Source of the DNA: Patescibacteria group bacterium
Lineage (GTDB): Bacteria; Patescibacteriota; Minisyncoccia; Phycocordibacterales; UBA6065
NCBI GenBank assembly: GCA_028866595.1
Contig: JAGWHV010000020.1
Coordinates: 1 to 12,544 of the forward strand
DNA length: 12,544 nucleotides
Reading direction: 5' to 3'
Position numbers and translations under genes: made by a program. Positions 6,839-12,544 of the stretch are shown in pieces (position 1 is the stretch's first letter; each line of letters starts with the position of its first letter). A model generated the notes under the pieces. That model saw only the letters and a program-made list of their open reading frames with translations. It had not been told where the DNA came from and did no database searches.

Positions 6839-7168
6839 CTATATGAGATGCACAAGCCAGTTGACGATGGCGATGATGAGCGCTCCCAAGAAGGCGGCGC
6901 TAAAGGAGGCTATCGTGAAGCCGTTCACGAACGTGGCCACGAACCACAAGAGGAGGCTGTTTATGACGAGGCCGAACAGCCCGAGCGTCAGGATATTGAT
7001 CGGCAGGGTTATGAGCTTGAGGATCGGCTTGATCGTCAGGTTAAGGATAGCGAATATGACCGCGGCGATGAGCGCCGGATAGAATCCAGATACGACGATG
7101 CCCGAGACGATATGCGGCAGGGCCATGATCGTCAGGGCGATAATGAGTATGCGAATGATTATCTTCAT
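6839..7168 (-). CDS. Four-helix membrane protein of the YvlD / phage holin 4_2 family
   Basis: This 109-residue, very hydrophobic protein has about four membrane helices: near 4-22, 28-45, 54-77 and 82-107. The short segment NLTIKPILKLITLPINILT (43-61) followed by LGLFGLVINSLLLW is the hallmark of the family named Phage_holin_4_2 (YvlD in Bacillus), small inner-membrane proteins common in chromosomes. The holin label is historical, no lysis genes are nearby, and the function is unknown. ATG at 7168 is chosen because it gives MKIIIRILIIA, a normal membrane start, and because an extended -10 lies 7 nt upstream; a frame extension to 7345 would run through the enolase promoter and into the enolase gene. 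It is divergent from enolase. Confidence 0.85.
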   Translation of the reverse strand: MKIIIRILIIALTIMALPHIVSGIVVSGFYPALIAAVIFAILNLTIKPILKLITLPINILTLGLFGLVINSLLLWFVATFVNGFTIASFSAAFLGALIIAIVNWLVHLI

Positions 7169-7175
7169 GGAGAAA

Positions 7176-7184
7176 AGTATACCA
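7176..7184 (-). promoter_or_regulatory. Extended -10 promoter of the YvlD-like gene
   Basis: On the minus strand this reads TGG-TATACT, with the hexamer ending 7 nt before the ATG at 7168. The predicted transcription start coincides with the start codon, giving a leaderless mRNA. There is no convincing -35 and no Shine-Dalgarno. Confidence 0.55.
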
Positions 7185-7215
7185 TGTCCACTACCATATA
7201 AGCCGTCCGGCCTTG

Positions 7216-7221
7216 TATAAT
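7216..7221 (+). promoter_or_regulatory. -10 box of the enolase promoter
   Basis: A consensus TATAAT lies 26 nt before the enolase ATG, predicting a start near 7228 and a leader of about 20 nt. The -35 position (around 7193-7198, ACCATA) does not match well. The leader has no Shine-Dalgarno that I can see. Confidence 0.5.
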
Positions 7222-7223
7222 GA

Positions 7224-8558
<1,335 letters not shown>

Positions 8559-8559
8559 G

Positions 8560-8587
8560 AAAAAAAACCGCGCCCGTGAGGGTGCGG
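8560..8587 (-). terminator. Intrinsic terminator of the small cysteine-cluster gene
   Basis: Positions 8568-8575 and 8580-8587 form an 8-bp GC-rich stem with one G-T wobble and a GTGA loop. On the minus strand it is followed by eight Ts (8567-8560). This is a textbook terminator for the minus-strand gene ending at 8632, placed right up against the enolase stop codon. Read on the plus strand it has the A-run before the stem but no T-run after it. Confidence 0.8.
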
Positions 8588-8604
8588 CTTCGTATTGAAA
8601 GTGG

Positions 8605-8623
8605 TCAGCTGAACAGCTGGACC
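8605..8623 (+). other. Weak hairpin downstream of enolase
   Basis: GTCAGC and GCTGGAC can pair around a six-base loop with one bulged G. There is no T-run after it. It could help end enolase transcripts together with the preceding hairpin, but the evidence is thin. Confidence 0.2.
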
Positions 8624-8631
8624 CGGCCTCG

Positions 8632-9084
8632 TTAGGCTTCGATCAGACCGAGCGCCTCGGCGAGCTCGACGGGGATGTGAACCCGCCGCTCGTCGCGGAG
8701 GCCGCCGATCGGCTCGACCCGAACGCGATCGTCGCGAAGGAGATCCGGCATGGCCTCGAGGTCGAAGCGAGTGACGCAAAGGATGCAACACTTGCCATCG
8801 ATGCAAGCACAGCCCTTGTCGATCCCATCGCGAAAATCATCCGCCGGTGCCACGACATCGTCGTCGCGCTGGAACTCGTGCTGATAGGCTCGATCGATCT
8901 CGTGCTCATGCTCGATCTCGTTGGGGTCAGCGAACCCCATCAAGATATCGACATCGATGCGCGGACGAACCCGCTGGGAACCGGGCGGACAATGCGACTC
9001 CCGCTCGATTTGGGCGATGGCCGCGTCGAGGGAGGTGGACCCCCGCGCCGGCCGTTGCTGTTTGGGTGCTAGTACATTCGGCAT
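8632..9084 (-). CDS. Unrecognised acidic protein with a five-cysteine cluster
   Basis: This 150-residue soluble protein has no signal peptide or membrane segment. The N-terminus is basic (MPNVLAPKQQRPARG), the middle is rich in Asp, Glu and His (about 55-90), and a compact cluster C-x-C-x4-C-C-x2-C occupies residues 92-103 (CACIDGKCCILC), which could bind zinc or another metal. The C-terminal segment RRVHIPVELAEALGL (about 133-147) resembles the strand-helix ending of small DNA-binding folds, but this is not diagnostic. ATG at 9084 is chosen because AAAAAGG lies about 7 nt upstream; a TTG further up would add 15 residues. Evidence that it is real: consistent C/G-ending codons over the whole frame, its own terminator at 8560-8587, and a 5' leader with a TATAAA box. 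A plus-strand frame overlapping it (8677-9072) lacks these supports. I cannot assign a family. Confidence 0.6.
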   Translation of the reverse strand: MPNVLAPKQQRPARGSTSLDAAIAQIERESHCPPGSQRVRPRIDVDILMGFADPNEIEHEHEIDRAYQHEFQRDDDVVAPADDFRDGIDKGCACIDGKCCILCVTRFDLEAMPDLLRDDRVRVEPIGGLRDERRVHIPVELAEALGLIEA

Positions 9085-9153
9085 GTAGTGCCTTTTTGTT
9101 TTTGTTTTTGGTTCGACTACAGGGACCAACGAGTAATCGAATCAAGTGATCCT

Positions 9154-9187
9154 TTTATACCCTACAACTTCACCATGTATCGGTCAA
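9154..9187 (-). promoter_or_regulatory. Possible promoter and A-rich leader for the small cysteine-cluster gene
   Basis: On the minus strand a TATAAA (9159-9154) lies about 70 nt before the ATG at 9084. A TTGACC (9187-9182) lies 22 nt further up, or 17 nt from an alternative TAGGGT. The leader ends in a triplicated A-rich word (AAAAAC, AAAAAC, AAAAAG at about 9093-9110) just before the start. Spacing is not ideal, so this is tentative. Confidence 0.3.
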
Positions 9188-9199
9188 GCGCGGCATATA

Positions 9200-9233
9200 C
9201 TGACACCCCGGAATAGCTTCGCCCTGGTATCAG
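9200..9233 (-). terminator. Possible hairpin terminator after dedA
   Basis: Positions 9200-9207 and 9226-9233 can form an 8-bp stem with one G-T wobble around an 18-base loop, overlapping the dedA stop codon. There is no T-run on the minus strand (TATATGC follows), so it is a weak candidate for the end of the murB-secA-dedA transcript. Confidence 0.25.
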
Positions 9234-9796
9234 TTGTACTCCTCCCTATTCCGCCAGATCGAGATCGCCCAGACGATGAGAGCGATGATGAGGATGCCGA
9301 GGATCATCTCGCCGGCATAGGCGCGAGCGTCAACGACGAATGATATGAAGACATCGCCGAAGAAATAACCGCCGAATACGAAAAGAGCCGTCCAGATCGC
9401 CGAATTGGCGAGATTGATGAGGACGAATTTCCGGGTCGGGAGTTCGCTCGTACCTATGGCAAAAAGCGTCGGTACGCGCAAACCGTACAAGAACCGATAG
9501 CCGAAGAGGATCTTATTCTGATGGTTATGGATGAGGTCGTGAACTTTCTCCGCTCGGCGGCGCCAGTGGACGCGGTGGCGCTTTTCAAGAAAAGCCGTAC
9601 CCTTCTTGCGCCCGAGGAAAAAGAAAAACTGATCACCGAGGAACGTAGCGACGAATGCGACGACGAGCACCCACCAGAGAGACAAAAAAGCCAAGCTCGC
9701 CAGGACGCCGGCGGCGATGACGACGATCTCGCCTTCGATGAACGTGCCGACGAACACCGCGATGAGACCGTATTGTGCGAGGATTACTTCAAGCAT
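9230..9796 (-). CDS. DedA-family membrane protein (VTT/SNARE-associated domain)
   Basis: DedA proteins are inner-membrane proteins of the VTT (TMEM41B/VMP1-like) superfamily, linked to phospholipid scrambling, undecaprenyl-phosphate recycling and membrane potential; the exact substrate of this one cannot be told. The 188-residue length is on the short side of normal. FVGTFIEGEIVVIAAGVLA (15-33) holds the conserved glutamates of the first re-entrant region. FLGDQFFFFLGRKKG (52-66) matches the conserved GD-x-x-x-(Y/F)-x-x-G-x-x-x-G block. RFLYGLRVPTLFAIG (101-115) holds the conserved arginines and proline, and C-terminal membrane helices lie near 130-153 and 162-180. It starts 28 nt after the secA stop, so it is probably the last gene of the murB-secA-dedA transcript. 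A small 5-bp GC hairpin (9802-9814) lies in that gap. Confidence 0.9.
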   Translation of the reverse strand: MLEVILAQYGLIAVFVGTFIEGEIVVIAAGVLASLAFLSLWWVLVVAFVATFLGDQFFFFLGRKKGTAFLEKRHRVHWRRRAEKVHDLIHNHQNKILFGYRFLYGLRVPTLFAIGTSELPTRKFVLINLANSAIWTALFVFGGYFFGDVFISFVVDARAYAGEMILGILIIALIVWAISIWRNREEYN

Positions 9797-9824
9797 AGTG
9801 CGCGCCCGAGGCGCAGGCTCGACG

Positions 9825-12320
<2,496 letters not shown>

Positions 12321-12340
12321 ATAGATATGGATGGAGCGCT

Positions 12341-12349
12341 ATTCTAGCA
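12341..12349 (-). promoter_or_regulatory. Possible extended -10 promoter for secA inside the end of murB
   Basis: The minus strand reads TGC-TAGAAT, with the murB stop codon TAG forming the first bases of the hexamer. A start about 7 nt later leaves a leader of roughly 13 nt before the secA ATG. secA may also be read from the murB transcript, since only 23 nt separate the genes. Confidence 0.35.
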
Positions 12350-12544
12350 TAATTCTGGGCCGAATCCATAAACCTCGGGCTCGATCTCTATGCCTGTCGC
12401 CTGTTTGACCTTGTTCGAAACATCCGTCGTCAAAGCGCGGATATCGGCGGCAGTCGCGCCTTTTTCCGCGACGACGACGAGAGGCTGTTTCTCGAAAAGG
12501 CGGACGAGACCGCGAGCGTAGCCTTTGAGGCCACAGACTTTATC
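12344..12544 (-). CDS. murB: UDP-N-acetylenolpyruvoylglucosamine reductase MurB, C-terminal part
   Basis: The last 66 residues of MurB enter from the right edge; the rest is outside the window. MurB is the cytoplasmic flavoenzyme that reduces UDP-GlcNAc-enolpyruvate to UDP-MurNAc in peptidoglycan synthesis. The visible part matches the family's C-terminal domain: DKVCGLKGYARG corresponds to the IDxxGLKGxxxG segment. FEKQPLVVVAEKGATAADI follows the family pattern of a (Q/H)-A-L/N-x-(V/I)-x-(V/I)-N strand, then N/G-A-T-A-x-D-(V/I). GIEIEPEVYGFG carries the invariant (L/I)EPEV with the C-terminal substrate-domain glutamate. The usual asparagine of the VN turn is replaced by alanine-glutamate (VAEKG). 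It ends 23 nt before the secA start, in the same direction, so the two may be co-transcribed. Confidence 0.9.
   Translation of the reverse strand, partial: DKVCGLKGYARGLVRLFEKQPLVVVAEKGATAADIRALTTDVSNKVKQATGIEIEPEVYGFGPELC

Noticed and set aside
6839..7184. Phage lysis cassette suggested by the holin-like family name
   Set aside because: YvlD-type Phage_holin_4_2 proteins are common chromosomal membrane proteins. No endolysin, spanin or other phage gene is nearby.
8677..9072. A 131-codon plus-strand frame antisense to the cysteine-cluster gene
   Set aside because: The minus-strand frame has the better start context, its own terminator with eight Ts, and more natural codon use throughout; this frame has neither promoter nor terminator.
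9106..9135. A GGTTCGA-containing stretch resembling a tRNA T-arm
   Set aside because: No acceptor, D or anticodon stems can be drawn around it on either strand.

Overview
The window reads as a stretch of a Patescibacteria (Candidate Phyla Radiation, Parcubacteria/Paceibacteria-like) chromosome, with fairly high G+C for that group judged by eye. The placement is an inference from lineage-type features: a SecA with an extra segment before its KEAYAADITYGTN block, a very short helical-wing region and no zinc tail; a PilM next to secreted proteins of unknown function; a ComF-like phosphoribosyltransferase without the zinc finger; and several genes whose extended -10 box lies only 6-8 nt before the start codon, suggesting leaderless mRNAs. 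No rRNA, tRNA, CRISPR array or insertion sequence was found.

Layout. 1-144 (-): start of a small membrane protein, cut by the window edge. 308-1903 (+): secreted 531-residue protein of a family I associate with Opitutales (Verrucomicrobia), with a consensus promoter and a strong intrinsic terminator; it is the best candidate for horizontal transfer. 5949-1980 (-): a three-gene unit of pilM, a secreted single-pass C-terminally anchored protein, and a secreted cysteine-rich repeat protein. 6064-6735 (+): comF-like PRTase, divergent from pilM across a perfect 15-bp all-GC hairpin. 7168-6839 (-): small four-helix YvlD/phage-holin-4_2 protein. 7248-8558 (+): enolase, divergent from it. 9084-8632 (-): unrecognised 150-residue protein with a five-cysteine cluster and its own terminator. 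12544-9230 (-): 3' end of murB, then secA, then a dedA-family gene.

How they fit together. SecA would export the secreted proteins encoded here, PilM is the cytoplasmic actin-like scaffold of type IV pili, and the two proteins co-transcribed with it are likely cell-surface components, plausibly pilus- or adhesion-related. MurB (peptidoglycan), DedA (membrane homeostasis) and enolase (glycolysis) are housekeeping. The most notable points are the Verrucomicrobia-like gene among CPR-like neighbours, the modified SecA, the pilM surface-protein operon without pilN/pilO, and the recurring extended -10, near-leaderless promoter design.
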